In this document: piece by piece, positions 37,340-45,621 of the stretch
Layout of the letters: every line of letters begins with the position of its first letter
Numbering within the stretch: position 1 is the first letter of the stretch
Source: Planctomycetota bacterium
GTDB taxonomy: Bacteria; Planctomycetota; UBA1135; GCA-002686595
Assembly: GCA_014237855.1 (NCBI GenBank)
Contig: JABACD010000027.1
Span: 1-63,749, forward strand
DNA: 63,749 nt
Direction: 5' to 3'
Program-made: the position numbers and the translations under genes
Notes under the pieces: generated by a model
What the model was told of the DNA's origin: nothing
Database searches by the model: none
The model's input: only the letters and a program-made list of their open reading frames with translations

Positions 37340-37590
37340 CACGTCCCTGGCAACTCCTCGGAGTCGCTCATCTCCTCTACCTTCACACCGCGCTCACGCA
37401 AGTACTCCACAGACTCGCCTATCGCAGCGTCCTCGCCCTCGATCTCCACCGCAATCAACGCCATGGTGTCGCTGATGCTCGCTGCGCGGATATTCGGGAT
37501 CACGGGAAACTTCTCTCCCAGTGTGTGGCTGATGATCGGTTCGGAGATCAACGCCTGGGGGAAAGTGCAGAAGTATTTTTTTCTCGCCAT
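37339..37590 (-). CDS. NIL-domain protein
   Basis: 83 residues, essentially a single NIL domain ('KKYFCTFPQALISEPIISHTLGEKF...'), the ferredoxin-like ACT-type fold found at the C-terminus of methionine ABC transporter ATPases (MetN) and in some ferredoxins. As a free-standing protein it may sense methionine or another sulfur compound. Its stop overlaps the ggt start, so the two proteins are made together; a link to sulfur amino-acid or glutathione salvage is an inference. A perfect hairpin (GCCATT-GGT-AATGGC, 37,609-37,623) lies just upstream in the leader. Confidence 0.75.
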   Translation of the reverse strand: MARKKYFCTFPQALISEPIISHTLGEKFPVIPNIRAASISDTMALIAVEIEGEDAAIGESVEYLRERGVKVEEMSDSEELPGT

Positions 37591-37716
37591 GTGAGGTGAG
37601 TCGTGGGTGCCATTGGTAATGGCTTTTGAAGGACCGCTGAAGCCTGGTCATCGAAACACACACGCACCTTGGCTCGCAAGCCTCCCGTGAGTTCCCGTGG
37701 CCAGGTAGGCCAAGAC

Positions 37717-38361
37717 TCAGGCCCTTGTCATGGCACGCTGGGCGAATACGGCTCGCAAGAATACCAGCCCGATGGCGAGACTGAGGACCAGCAGGGGCCC
37801 CTTGCTCCCTGAGCGCGAGATTCTTAGATCCGGGCCGATGTCCGCAGCGCCAGCAAGCTCGTAGACCGATGGATGGCGCATCCAATCGATCCCCGCGCAT
37901 TCCATCACCCAGACCAGCGGTGAGAGATCGAGGAAGCGGGCCGTTGTAACGGGCGAAAAGGGCTGTGCGAGAGCACCGCCTCCCGAGGGCAGAGCCACCA
38001 GCAGGCCGACCACCATGAAGGCGCTGGCCGCCAGGCTCCATGCTCTCACGCCAGGCCCGCCATGGACCGCCAGGCCGAGCACGTAGAGTGCCGCAATCGC
38101 GAGCAGTGCGCTCCCTGGATCAGGTAGGTCCGCGGCCAGCCACCACGCTCCCGCCAGCCAGACCACGAGCGGAATCGTTTGAAGTCGCGGAGCCAGTCGG
38201 GCTCCAGCCAACGCGCCGCCCGGTACAGCCCAGAGTGCCAGCCAGATCCATCCGGAGAGCTCCCCTGAGTCCAGCGCGCTTCCGGCCAAGGCGACCAGCC
38301 CGGAGATGCACAGCCCGACCACCCAGACTTTTGATCCCGGGGGCTGACTCACCGCTTCCAC
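37717..38361 (-). CDS. Small polytopic membrane protein of unknown function
   Basis: 214 residues beginning at GTG 38361, with about five or six hydrophobic segments rich in Trp, Leu and Ala and a hydrophilic stretch ('LDLSPLVWVMECAGIDWMRHPSVYELAGAADIGPDLR') before the last membrane helix. I do not recognise a family. The start codon overlaps the stop of the preceding basic EF-hand protein by one base (TAGTG), indicating translational coupling and a likely joint function at the envelope. Confidence 0.55.
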   Translation of the reverse strand: MEAVSQPPGSKVWVVGLCISGLVALAGSALDSGELSGWIWLALWAVPGGALAGARLAPRLQTIPLVVWLAGAWWLAADLPDPGSALLAIAALYVLGLAVHGGPGVRAWSLAASAFMVVGLLVALPSGGGALAQPFSPVTTARFLDLSPLVWVMECAGIDWMRHPSVYELAGAADIGPDLRISRSGSKGPLLVLSLAIGLVFLRAVFAQRAMTRA

Positions 38362-39536
38362 TAGTAGTTGTTGCGGTTGTTCCGATTGCCCCGGCCTCGA
38401 CCACGTCCTCGACCGCTACCTGCAGCACGCTTGATCTGAGCCGAGTAGTACTTGCTTCCACGCTTCTTGCCGCGCTTGACCCCACCCGGTCGATCAAGTC
38501 GGAAGTTCCTGGTGGGAGCCTGGACAGGCTTCGACTTGCGCTTGGAGACCTCCTTCCAGGCCTGCGTGGCGGAGATCTTTGCCTGGCGGTCGACTTCCTG
38601 TGACTTTCGAGCCTTGGCGCGCTCGATGTTCTCGCCTCGCCGGCGTGCTAGCTCGCTACGAACGAGCTGGAGGCGACTTGCCCGCCGCGCTTCCTCTTCG
38701 AGCTTCGCCTCGGCACGCGCCTTCGCTTCAGCCTGCCTCTTGCGCTGAGCCCTGGCTGCCGCCGCGCGCTTGTTCGCGTTCGCCTGCTTGTTCGAGCCGG
38801 AATTGCCCTTGCCATTGCCCGGCTGCTCAGCCTTGCGCCGGCTAGCTTCTGCAGCGGCCTCGTTCGAATTCTTCTGGCTGTTGGCTCCCCGCTTGGCGGC
38901 GGACCTGTCCTTGGCCTCACCAGCCCCCTGAACCCGGGGCTCCTGCCGATTCTTGCCCTGGGCCTGGTTCTGCCCGCCAGCTTTCCTGGCCGGTTGTCCC
39001 TCACCCTTGGGGCGGGGCGCCTGCTTGGCACCGGCTTGCTGACCAGCCCCCCGGTCGACGGCAGGCTCAGGACTCTGAGCAGGCTGTCGCCCCGCTCCCC
39101 TGGCCGCATCACGGGCACGCTGGAAGACACTGCGAGTGTCCACGACCTTCGGTCGTGCTTCGTCCGACGTGGGCTTCTTGCCCTTGGATCCCTGCGCTTG
39201 CTTGCCCTTGTCGCGCTTCCTATCGGCAACAGGTCTCGGCACTGGCGCATTCGAGGAGTGCCTCGCTCGCTCACCCTGGATCGCCTCGCGGGCTGCCTTC
39301 TGCTCGGAAGCGGATAGCACACCGTCCTGATCCAGGTCAAAGTGCTTGAAGGCCTCGGGGATCGGTCTCGGGGGATCCGGATCCTGGCTCCTCTCCGGTA
39401 CAACTGGCTGAGCCCCCAGCGCCCCCCCAAGGCAAAGCAAGGAGAGGCCGGCGGCCAGCAGTCGGGGATGAAGAAGGGAGAAGATCACGGACTCGGACGT
39501 ACAAACTTGCCCTGCCAGGGGCTCTACGGGCGCCAT
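38361..39536 (-). CDS. Secreted, highly basic EF-hand protein with RG-rich tail
   Basis: 391 residues from ATG 39536; a GTG at 39488 would start exactly at a compact signal peptide ('IFSLLHPRLLAAGLSLLCLGGALGA') and is a good alternative. After it comes one EF-hand loop ('DLDQDGVLSASE', ~69-80). Then follow about 280 residues dominated by Lys, Arg, Ala, Gln and Asn, with helical 'AKARAEAKLEEEARRASRLQ', and a tail of alternating Arg-Gly then Arg-Asn ending in Tyr. Such a strongly cationic exported protein could bind polyanions (eDNA, LPS, exopolysaccharide). Function unknown. Confidence 0.6.
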   Translation of the reverse strand: MAPVEPLAGQVCTSESVIFSLLHPRLLAAGLSLLCLGGALGAQPVVPERSQDPDPPRPIPEAFKHFDLDQDGVLSASEQKAAREAIQGERARHSSNAPVPRPVADRKRDKGKQAQGSKGKKPTSDEARPKVVDTRSVFQRARDAARGAGRQPAQSPEPAVDRGAGQQAGAKQAPRPKGEGQPARKAGGQNQAQGKNRQEPRVQGAGEAKDRSAAKRGANSQKNSNEAAAEASRRKAEQPGNGKGNSGSNKQANANKRAAAARAQRKRQAEAKARAEAKLEEEARRASRLQLVRSELARRRGENIERAKARKSQEVDRQAKISATQAWKEVSKRKSKPVQAPTRNFRLDRPGGVKRGKKRGSKYYSAQIKRAAGSGRGRGRGRGNRNNRNNY

Positions 39537-39741
39537 TGCGCACTACTAAGTGTCGCCCCAAACAACCCGGCTTGGAAGGGGTTCCTCGAAGTTCCACCTC
39601 CTTGTGGAGATCGGCTGGAGTAGGCAGCCACCAGGACCCTAATTTGAGCTCCTTGATAAGGTCCTGAAATCGGCCTTTTCGACCCCCTTGGAGGGCCTCC
39701 TGGGGGGCCTTCCCATGCCCAAGAACCGACTCCCGGGGGCC

Positions 39742-42700
39742 CTACCAGCCAAAATACTCGCGAGCGAGCCACAGCCGAGGCCTCTGGAGAGCCCCCGAGA
39801 GGAGGTCCATGAAGGCCTCCTCATCCTCGGCCGACGCCTGAAGCGCGGCTCTCAGCTCCTCGCAGAACATGCCCTCGAGCACCTGGATCTCCTCCAGCAG
39901 CTGATCACGACGGGTGGCAAAGGGTAGCTTGGATCGCTTGGCGAAGCGGTTGAGTGCCTTGCCCACCTCGTCCCAGTTCTTGCTCGTCTTGCTCTGCAAG
40001 ATCTGCTTGAAGGACTTGAGCTCCTTCTGGCTGGGCGACTGGTCAAGGGCAGAGGCCCACTCGAGAAGGATCGAGAAGGCCGAGTCGGCACCCGACAAAC
40101 GGATCGACTCGGCAGTTGATTCGAGAGCCATCACACTCGCCACGACCGCAGCTCGCTGACTGAGAGCCAGGTCCACCTCCGGGAACAACCCCTGCTCGAA
40201 GATCGTGGCCGCATCCAGGATCTTGAGGGCTGCAGAGAAGTCTCCCTCGTGGAGCAAGACAGATCCCCGTTCCTCCCAGTCGGAGAGCCAGACATCCAGC
40301 TCTTCCAGCCTTCGACTCACGATCAGCTCCTCCAGAGCCGTGTCAAGATAGGTCTCGAAGCCAGGGACGATTCCCCCGCCGAGGATGACTCCTGGATCTC
40401 CCTCCCAGATGACCTTCTGATCCAGATCGAGCAGGAGAGCACGGGGTAGATTGAAGCGGTCAATGAAGAAGGTCTCGAAGCTCTCACCAATGCCCTCTCC
40501 ATCGCGAAAGTCGATGGCGACGTCACCTGGTAATGGATGCGTCTCCATGTACTCGGCGATCTTGGCCCTGTCGTTGGGTGAAGCGATCACCGTGATGGCC
40601 ATGCCATAGGGCTCCATGTTCTTGTCGAGAGCCATCAGCCACTTGTCGACAGGAACGAGCTCGTTCTGACGGGTGCTGAAGAACATGACCAGCTGGGGTA
40701 CGGAGCCGAATTCGTCCCAGGCCACTCGGTTCCCCTGGGCCCACTCCTGAACCTCTGGGAAGGGCGGCACGATCCCCAGGAAGGAGCCGGCAACCGCCCC
40801 GCCACCCTTCTCACGCATCTCTTCGAAGCGTATGGAGCGCTCGATGGAAGCGGCCTGGTCCGCCGGTTCGCGAGCAAGATAGCGCACGTCCCGGAAGCGG
40901 CAGTGCCCCTTTCCGGTGATCAGTCCAAAGCTACCCCGGAGGACCTCACGACTGGCGAACTCGTGGGTGGAGAGCAGCTCACCATCCATGTAGAAGTCGA
41001 CGACCCGCCCACTCACATCGAGGCGCATGGTCCGCCAGGTCTCGGAAATGGTGTCGGAGGCTCGCGCCGGCTCGGCCACTGGAACGTGCCTCCAGATCTT
41101 GGGAGCCCCCGAGCCAAAGGAGCTCATCAGATCCACGTAGGCTGAATTCGCCGTCCCTTCCCGGGCCTTCATCCTTGGCGGCATGTAGAGCAGGCCATGG
41201 AAGGTGGACGCGCCTTTTTGCCCAAACACGAAGCCAGCGAAAGCCACGCGGCCCGCGTCAACGGAGAGCTTTGCCTCCATCGAGAAGTCTCCGCCGGTCA
41301 GGCGATCCAGGGTCAGGAACTGATAGTCGTAGACCCCCTCTTCGAACTCATCGAACTCAACGTCGAGAAAGATGCCATCCGCCTTGAAGGAACCATCTGT
41401 CCCCTGGGTCGTCCAGCCCTCGAGGTCTTGCTCGTTGTAGGCAAGATCCCAGATCGACAGGGACTTACCACTTCGTCGCACGGCTGCCTCGTACTCCACG
41501 AACAGATCCGGCAAGTCCAGGTTGTTGGCCATGCGCCAGGAAATATCCATCACCATCGAATCCAATCCTGCAGCTTGATAGCGAGCAACAAGCGCGCGCG
41601 CTTCCTGGGCGAGCTCAGCTCGAACCTTGATCAGGGTTTTTTGCTTCTTGTCCAGCTTCGCCAGCAACCGCTCGGCGTCTCTCACCGCCTTCTCGTCCAC
41701 CAGATCCTGACGCTCCATGAAGTGCAGGGCCTCGAGCACGAGCTTGCTGGCTCGATCGGGGTTCTTGAACTCCTCGGTCAGGAGATCGGCAAACGCCATC
41801 AAGAGCTCGATGTCATCCGGCGTCTGGACCAGCCCCTTCTCGAAGTGCTCCTTGGCAACCTCAGGCAGCTTGTTCTCGTAGGCGTAGCGCCCCCACTGAA
41901 GGTAGGGCCGACGGACCTCGATGGTGCCCGCCAGCTCATCCCGTAGATCCAGGCAATACTCCATCCAGACCTCGTCGAGCTCCTCGACCGTTCTGGGCAG
42001 GGCTAGCTCCAGCACGTCCTCGGGACGCTCGATGTCGAGCGGCTTCGAGGGGTTCTCCAGCACGACCTCCTCGAAGTTTCTCACCGCTCCATCTCCCTGC
42101 CGACCACCTGACTTGTTGATGAAGTCCTGGAAGGAGGCCCGATAGACGAAGCGACCATCTATCGGATCCTGGTAGTTGTAGAGGAAGTAAACCACTCCCC
42201 AGGTTGGGGCGTACCAGGGTGGGCCCCACCGGTACTTGTTCTCGAGCACGATGCGAAAGGTCGGAGCGGTCGTCGGCGTCTGGCCAGGATCGTCCGGGGA
42301 GAGACCATCGTCGTGGCTGGACATCCAGCCCTGCTCCATCCTCTCCGCCAGGGGTATCAGCCTGTGGGTGGCCGGCATGTTCATGATGACCGTCCCGTTG
42401 GGCAGGATCCTGGTGCCCTCGAAGAAGGAGGCCAGGCCCTCGTTCAACCACCCAACGGCCTGCGTCGCCAGGCTCACAAACTGATGGGCTGCCTCGTGGA
42501 AGAGGGTGCCCACCATGCCCTCGAAGCCACCACTGGCGGGAATGTAGGTCTCTACAAAGTTTCCAGTGAAGTGCCCACCCGACCACTCGACCGGCGGCCC
42601 GATCCCCTTCTCGAGATACTCCTCGCGGTTCTTGAAGATGTTCAGTCCGATGCGCGGAACACTGCCCCCATGCTCCTCCGTGCCGTAGCGGAAGAAGACG

Positions 42701-43425
42701 CGGTAGAAGGCATTCATCTGCTCCATGGCCTCGGCTGAACGCACCAGCACTTCGTAACCGGCATCGGTGTAAGTGATGTAGTTCTCGCGCTCGAGCTTCG
42801 CTCGCTCATCCCAAGTGCGATGCTTGTCGTCGTGCTCACGGATCCACTCATCGGTGACATCCTCGAACAGGTCCTTGGGCTTGGCGTCCCCCGCCAGGCT
42901 GGGATCGGGAGAAGCAGCAATTCGCTCGACGGCCGCCTCTGCCTCGGGGTTCTCCGGATCGAGAGCCAGGATTTGCTTGAGCACGCGGATCGCAGAGTGT
43001 GGTCTCCCCTGCTTCTCGTACTGGTCCGCGAGCGGCTGCAGCTTCTTCGTGAAGCGGCTCTTCATCTTGAACAGGTCACGAGCAAAGGGATCGAGCGCCT
43101 CGAGGGCGGCCCGCTGATCCTTCAGCTCGGCCTTCGACCAGCCCTGAAGAGTGGAAAGCCGTAGAGCCTGGTGCAGGGAGTAGATGCGATCATCCTTCAG
43201 CTCCGACTCTTCGGCCCATGTAGCCCTCAGCTTCCAGGCGGGCACGGAGCGCCGGTCCCGCTCCAGCAGTCGCTCTATTTGCTCTCGGGCCTTTTCGAGA
43301 TTGCCGCTCTCCAGCGCTCGCTCTGCGGCTCGCAAGCTCAGTTCAAAGGCGGACTCTTCAGCTGGTGGTGTAGCTGCCACCAGAGACGTGAGCAGCCCAA
43401 GGACGCTAAAGAAACGGAGAATCAT
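39742..43425 (-). CDS. Large secreted multidomain gluzincin-like protein (TPR + HExxH peptidase-like + thioredoxin-like)
   Basis: 1227 residues from ATG 43425, where a signal peptide begins ('ILRFFSVLGLLTSLVAA'); a frame open to 43482 adds 19 non-conserved residues. Order: TPR-like helices (~20-190); a gluzincin-type domain with 'LFHEAAHQFVSL' (HExxH) and the downstream Glu in 'WLNEGLASFFEGT', close to planctomycete DUF1570 proteins; further TPR-like helices; a beta-sandwich region resembling DUF1080/LamG domains ('LEGWTTQGTDGSFK', 'MRLDVSGRVVDFYMDGELL'); a thioredoxin-like fold without CxxC ('VPQLVMFFSTRQNELVP'); and a helical tail. Probably a periplasmic or surface enzyme-scaffold; substrate unknown. 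Confidence 0.65.
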   Translation of the reverse strand: MILRFFSVLGLLTSLVAATPPAEESAFELSLRAAERALESGNLEKAREQIERLLERDRRSVPAWKLRATWAEESELKDDRIYSLHQALRLSTLQGWSKAELKDQRAALEALDPFARDLFKMKSRFTKKLQPLADQYEKQGRPHSAIRVLKQILALDPENPEAEAAVERIAASPDPSLAGDAKPKDLFEDVTDEWIREHDDKHRTWDERAKLERENYITYTDAGYEVLVRSAEAMEQMNAFYRVFFRYGTEEHGGSVPRIGLNIFKNREEYLEKGIGPPVEWSGGHFTGNFVETYIPASGGFEGMVGTLFHEAAHQFVSLATQAVGWLNEGLASFFEGTRILPNGTVIMNMPATHRLIPLAERMEQGWMSSHDDGLSPDDPGQTPTTAPTFRIVLENKYRWGPPWYAPTWGVVYFLYNYQDPIDGRFVYRASFQDFINKSGGRQGDGAVRNFEEVVLENPSKPLDIERPEDVLELALPRTVEELDEVWMEYCLDLRDELAGTIEVRRPYLQWGRYAYENKLPEVAKEHFEKGLVQTPDDIELLMAFADLLTEEFKNPDRASKLVLEALHFMERQDLVDEKAVRDAERLLAKLDKKQKTLIKVRAELAQEARALVARYQAAGLDSMVMDISWRMANNLDLPDLFVEYEAAVRRSGKSLSIWDLAYNEQDLEGWTTQGTDGSFKADGIFLDVEFDEFEEGVYDYQFLTLDRLTGGDFSMEAKLSVDAGRVAFAGFVFGQKGASTFHGLLYMPPRMKAREGTANSAYVDLMSSFGSGAPKIWRHVPVAEPARASDTISETWRTMRLDVSGRVVDFYMDGELLSTHEFASREVLRGSFGLITGKGHCRFRDVRYLAREPADQAASIERSIRFEEMREKGGGAVAGSFLGIVPPFPEVQEWAQGNRVAWDEFGSVPQLVMFFSTRQNELVPVDKWLMALDKNMEPYGMAITVIASPNDRAKIAEYMETHPLPGDVAIDFRDGEGIGESFETFFIDRFNLPRALLLDLDQKVIWEGDPGVILGGGIVPGFETYLDTALEELIVSRRLEELDVWLSDWEERGSVLLHEGDFSAALKILDAATIFEQGLFPEVDLALSQRAAVVASVMALESTAESIRLSGADSAFSILLEWASALDQSPSQKELKSFKQILQSKTSKNWDEVGKALNRFAKRSKLPFATRRDQLLEEIQVLEGMFCEELRAALQASAEDEEAFMDLLSGALQRPRLWLAREYFGW

Positions 43426-43549
43426 GATGACTGGCGGTTGATCAGGCGAGCTTCGGACTCGGGCTGGTTGAGGCGGGAGCACCTTGTACCCTCCTGGCCT
43501 CCAGCTGAGGACAAGGACCTGCCAGCTTCTATTGCAAGCTCTTCGTCAG

Positions 43550-43575
43550 GGGCGCTCGACCCCTTGGGGGCGCCC
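43550..43575 (-). terminator. Hairpin downstream of tRNA-Cys
   Basis: GGGCGC (43550-43555) pairs with GCGCCC (43570-43575), and inside it CCCC pairs with GGGG around TTG. It lies 11 bp after the CCA end of the minus-strand tRNA-Cys. No T-run follows, so it may be a processing or Rho-assisted end rather than a classical terminator. Confidence 0.4.
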
Positions 43576-43585
43576 GGCGAGGAAT

Positions 43586-43660
43586 TGGAGGCGGCAACCG
43601 GACTCGAACCGGTGATAACGGATTTGCAATCCGTCGCCTTAGCCGCTTGGCCATGCCGCC
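43586..43660 (-). tRNA. tRNA-Cys (GCA), CCA end encoded
   Basis: Acceptor stem GGCGGCA/TGCCGCC, anticodon stem ACGGA/TCCGT around the loop TTGCAAA (anticodon GCA), T-arm ACCGG-TTCGAGT-CCGGT. The discriminator is T73, as required for cysteinyl-tRNA synthetase, and CCA follows in the DNA at 43586-43588. Without CCA the gene spans 43589-43660. Confidence 0.95.
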
Positions 43661-43834
43661 CCACCAGGGGGTGAGAGGATACCCCCGTCGAGAGGCCGGT
43701 CAAGCGCGGTCCGAGGTGTTCTTGCGACCCATCGAGGGCCCTGGCCTGCCCAATTCGCCCCTGGCGGCTGAGCCCGAACTATCACGAAGCCCTGGCAAAA
43801 AGAAGGGAAGTCGGGTGAGCTTTCCAGGCTGGAA

Positions 43835-43864
43835 TGGAGACCGGTCGAGGCCCATCGCTAGAAT
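43835..43864 (+). promoter_or_regulatory. Candidate sigma-70-type promoter for tRNA-Leu
   Basis: TGGAGA (43835-43840, 4 of 6 matches to TTGACA), an 18-base spacer and TAGAAT (43859-43864, 5 of 6 to TATAAT) lie 25 bases upstream of the mature tRNA-Leu 5' end. The remainder of the 229-bp gap between the two divergent tRNA genes shows nothing else recognisable. Confidence 0.35.
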
Positions 43865-43889
43865 CAGCCCCGCAACAGTGCAAGGGTTC

Positions 43890-43976
43890 GGGGAGGTGGC
43901 GAAATTGGTAGACGCATCGGACTTAAAATCCGAAGGCCGCAAGGTCGTGGGGGTTCGACTCCCCTCCTCCCTACCA
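43890..43976 (+). tRNA. tRNA-Leu (TAA), CCA end encoded
   Basis: Class II tRNA with long variable arm. D-region 'GGCGAAATTGGTAGACGC' is the standard tRNA-Leu form. The anticodon stem TCGGA/TCCGA encloses CTTAAAA (anticodon TAA, reads UUA/UUG). Variable arm GGCCGCAAGGTC; T-arm GGGGG-TTCGACT-CCCCT; acceptor GGGGAGG/CCTCCCT; discriminator A; CCA at 43974-43976. The first acceptor pair and the outermost T-stem pair read as G-T wobbles. Confidence 0.95.
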
Positions 43977-44091
43977 GCTGGCTCGGATCAGCTGGAGCGC
44001 AGAACCCCGACGGCGGTCGGGTGACCAGCAGGCCCCGGAATCAGATCTCGCCTGGAGCGCTGGACAGCGGAAGACCGTAGGCTCCCCACCG

Positions 44092-45486
44092 ATGAGTGGC
44101 ATGAAAGCGTCCAGGGATCCGGGAGTCCTTCAGCTCGCGCTGCCGATCATCTTCTCCTTCTGGTTTCGCGCAGCGTTCCAGTGGGTCGACACGATCTACG
44201 CCTCATCGCTCGGGGAGCTTGGAGATGCCTCCATCGCGGCCATCGGCCTGACCGCCCCCTTCGAGTTCCTGCTGATTGCCTGCTGGGTTGGAACCTCGAA
44301 TGGACTGACCAGCCGTCTGGCGGCAGCCATGGGAGCCCGCCAGGGCGAGCGGATCAAGCAACTCATTCAAGCCACGCGCGGCGTCGTGCGCTGGCTGCAG
44401 CTGTCCTTTCTGCTGCTGGCAGCAGGGATGTGGATCCTTGCCGACCGCCTCCCGCTCGACCCTGTTGTCGCCCAGCAGTTCAAGCTCTATGGCCCTGCAC
44501 TCCTGGGTGGCTCCGCCCTCACTTCATTCTGGGCCATCATTCCCGACTCCCTGGTCAAGGCGCATAACGACATGCGATCGACCATGTGGGCGGGCGTGAT
44601 CTCAACCCTGGTCAACTTCACTCTCAACACGGTCTTCGTGTTCGTCTTCCACTGGGGCATCCTCGGTATTGCCCTCGCAACAGTCCTGGCACGTCTTGGT
44701 GGACTCGCCTACGCCACCCGAATTGCACGACATCACGAGACAGCACGCGTGAAGGCCGGACTGGACGTGGTCGCGGGCGTCTTCAAGAAGCCTCTCAAGG
44801 CCATCTTGAGCCTTTCAATTCCTGCAGGGCTGAGCTTCGCCTTGCTCGCTGTCGAGGGACTGGCGGTCAATGGAGTCCTCGCATCACGCCCCGAGTCGGA
44901 GGCCTTGCTCGCCGCCTGGGCAATCATTGATCGCGCTTCACGATTCCTGCTCATGCCGATCGTGGCGATTGGCGTTGTCTTGCTCCCTCTCTGCGCAAGA
45001 ATGTGGGGAACCAGGAATCTCTCCGGCATCAAGAGAGAGCTCAGCACCGGCCTACTCCTCGCCTTGGGGTACAGCATCTTCTTTGCGTTGCCCCTGACCA
45101 GCTTGCTCGCAAGTCCAGTGGCTTCGGGCCTGACAGACGGAGCCGCAGCAAGAGAAGCCGCTCGGCTCGGCTTGCTGCTCGTGCCGTTGGGAGTTCTCCT
45201 GGGGGGCCCCATGTTCATGCTTCGTTCCAGCTTCGAGGGCATGCAAGAACCGAGGCCCGGCCTCCTGGCAAGTGCCCTGCGGTCACTGCTGTTCGTCGTG
45301 CCCCTCGTACTCCTCGGCCTCCATCTCGCCCCGAGGTTTGGCCATGCTGAGATTCAAGGACTCATGATCGGCGCCTCGATAGCTGCCGGACTCTCGAGCC
45401 TGCTACTGGGGACCTGGATGCGGGCCTTCCTTCGAACGGCCACGGACCACGGGTCAGAGCCACACTCCAGCCCCCCGCCCGTATAG
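44092..45486 (+). CDS. MATE-family efflux transporter
   Basis: 464 residues with about twelve hydrophobic segments in two similar halves, starting 'PGVLQLALPIIFSFWFRAAFQWVDTIYAS', the usual MATE opening with the first-helix Pro and the 'VDTIYAS' motif. MATE pumps expel cationic drugs, lipid precursors or metabolites against Na+ or H+. The substrate cannot be read. A short hairpin (CGCAGG...CCTGCG, 45,488-45,510) follows the stop, and 135 bp separate it from the next operon. Confidence 0.88.
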   Translation: MSGMKASRDPGVLQLALPIIFSFWFRAAFQWVDTIYASSLGELGDASIAAIGLTAPFEFLLIACWVGTSNGLTSRLAAAMGARQGERIKQLIQATRGVVRWLQLSFLLLAAGMWILADRLPLDPVVAQQFKLYGPALLGGSALTSFWAIIPDSLVKAHNDMRSTMWAGVISTLVNFTLNTVFVFVFHWGILGIALATVLARLGGLAYATRIARHHETARVKAGLDVVAGVFKKPLKAILSLSIPAGLSFALLAVEGLAVNGVLASRPESEALLAAWAIIDRASRFLLMPIVAIGVVLLPLCARMWGTRNLSGIKRELSTGLLLALGYSIFFALPLTSLLASPVASGLTDGAAAREAARLGLLLVPLGVLLGGPMFMLRSSFEGMQEPRPGLLASALRSLLFVVPLVLLGLHLAPRFGHAEIQGLMIGASIAAGLSSLLLGTWMRAFLRTATDHGSEPHSSPPPV

Positions 45487-45487
45487 A

Positions 45488-45510
45488 CGCAGGGGAAGAC
45501 ATCACCTGCG
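45488..45510 (+). terminator. Short hairpin after MATE gene
   Basis: CGCAGG (45488-45493) pairs with CCTGCG (45505-45510) around an 11-base loop, starting one base after the MATE stop codon. No T-run follows; a weak terminator at best. Confidence 0.25.
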
Positions 45511-45621
45511 CCCAGCCTGGAGCACAAGCGCGGTTCACTCCCTCAAGACAGTCCCGTAGCAGCCCGCTTCCACCCAACTACTTACAAGCGATCAGATCTC
45601 CACCGGGCTAAACTGACAGAC

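Noticed and set aside
43586..43976. tRNA-flanked genomic island boundary
   Set aside because: The two tRNAs are divergent, and no partial tRNA copies, integrase or composition break were noticed on either side.
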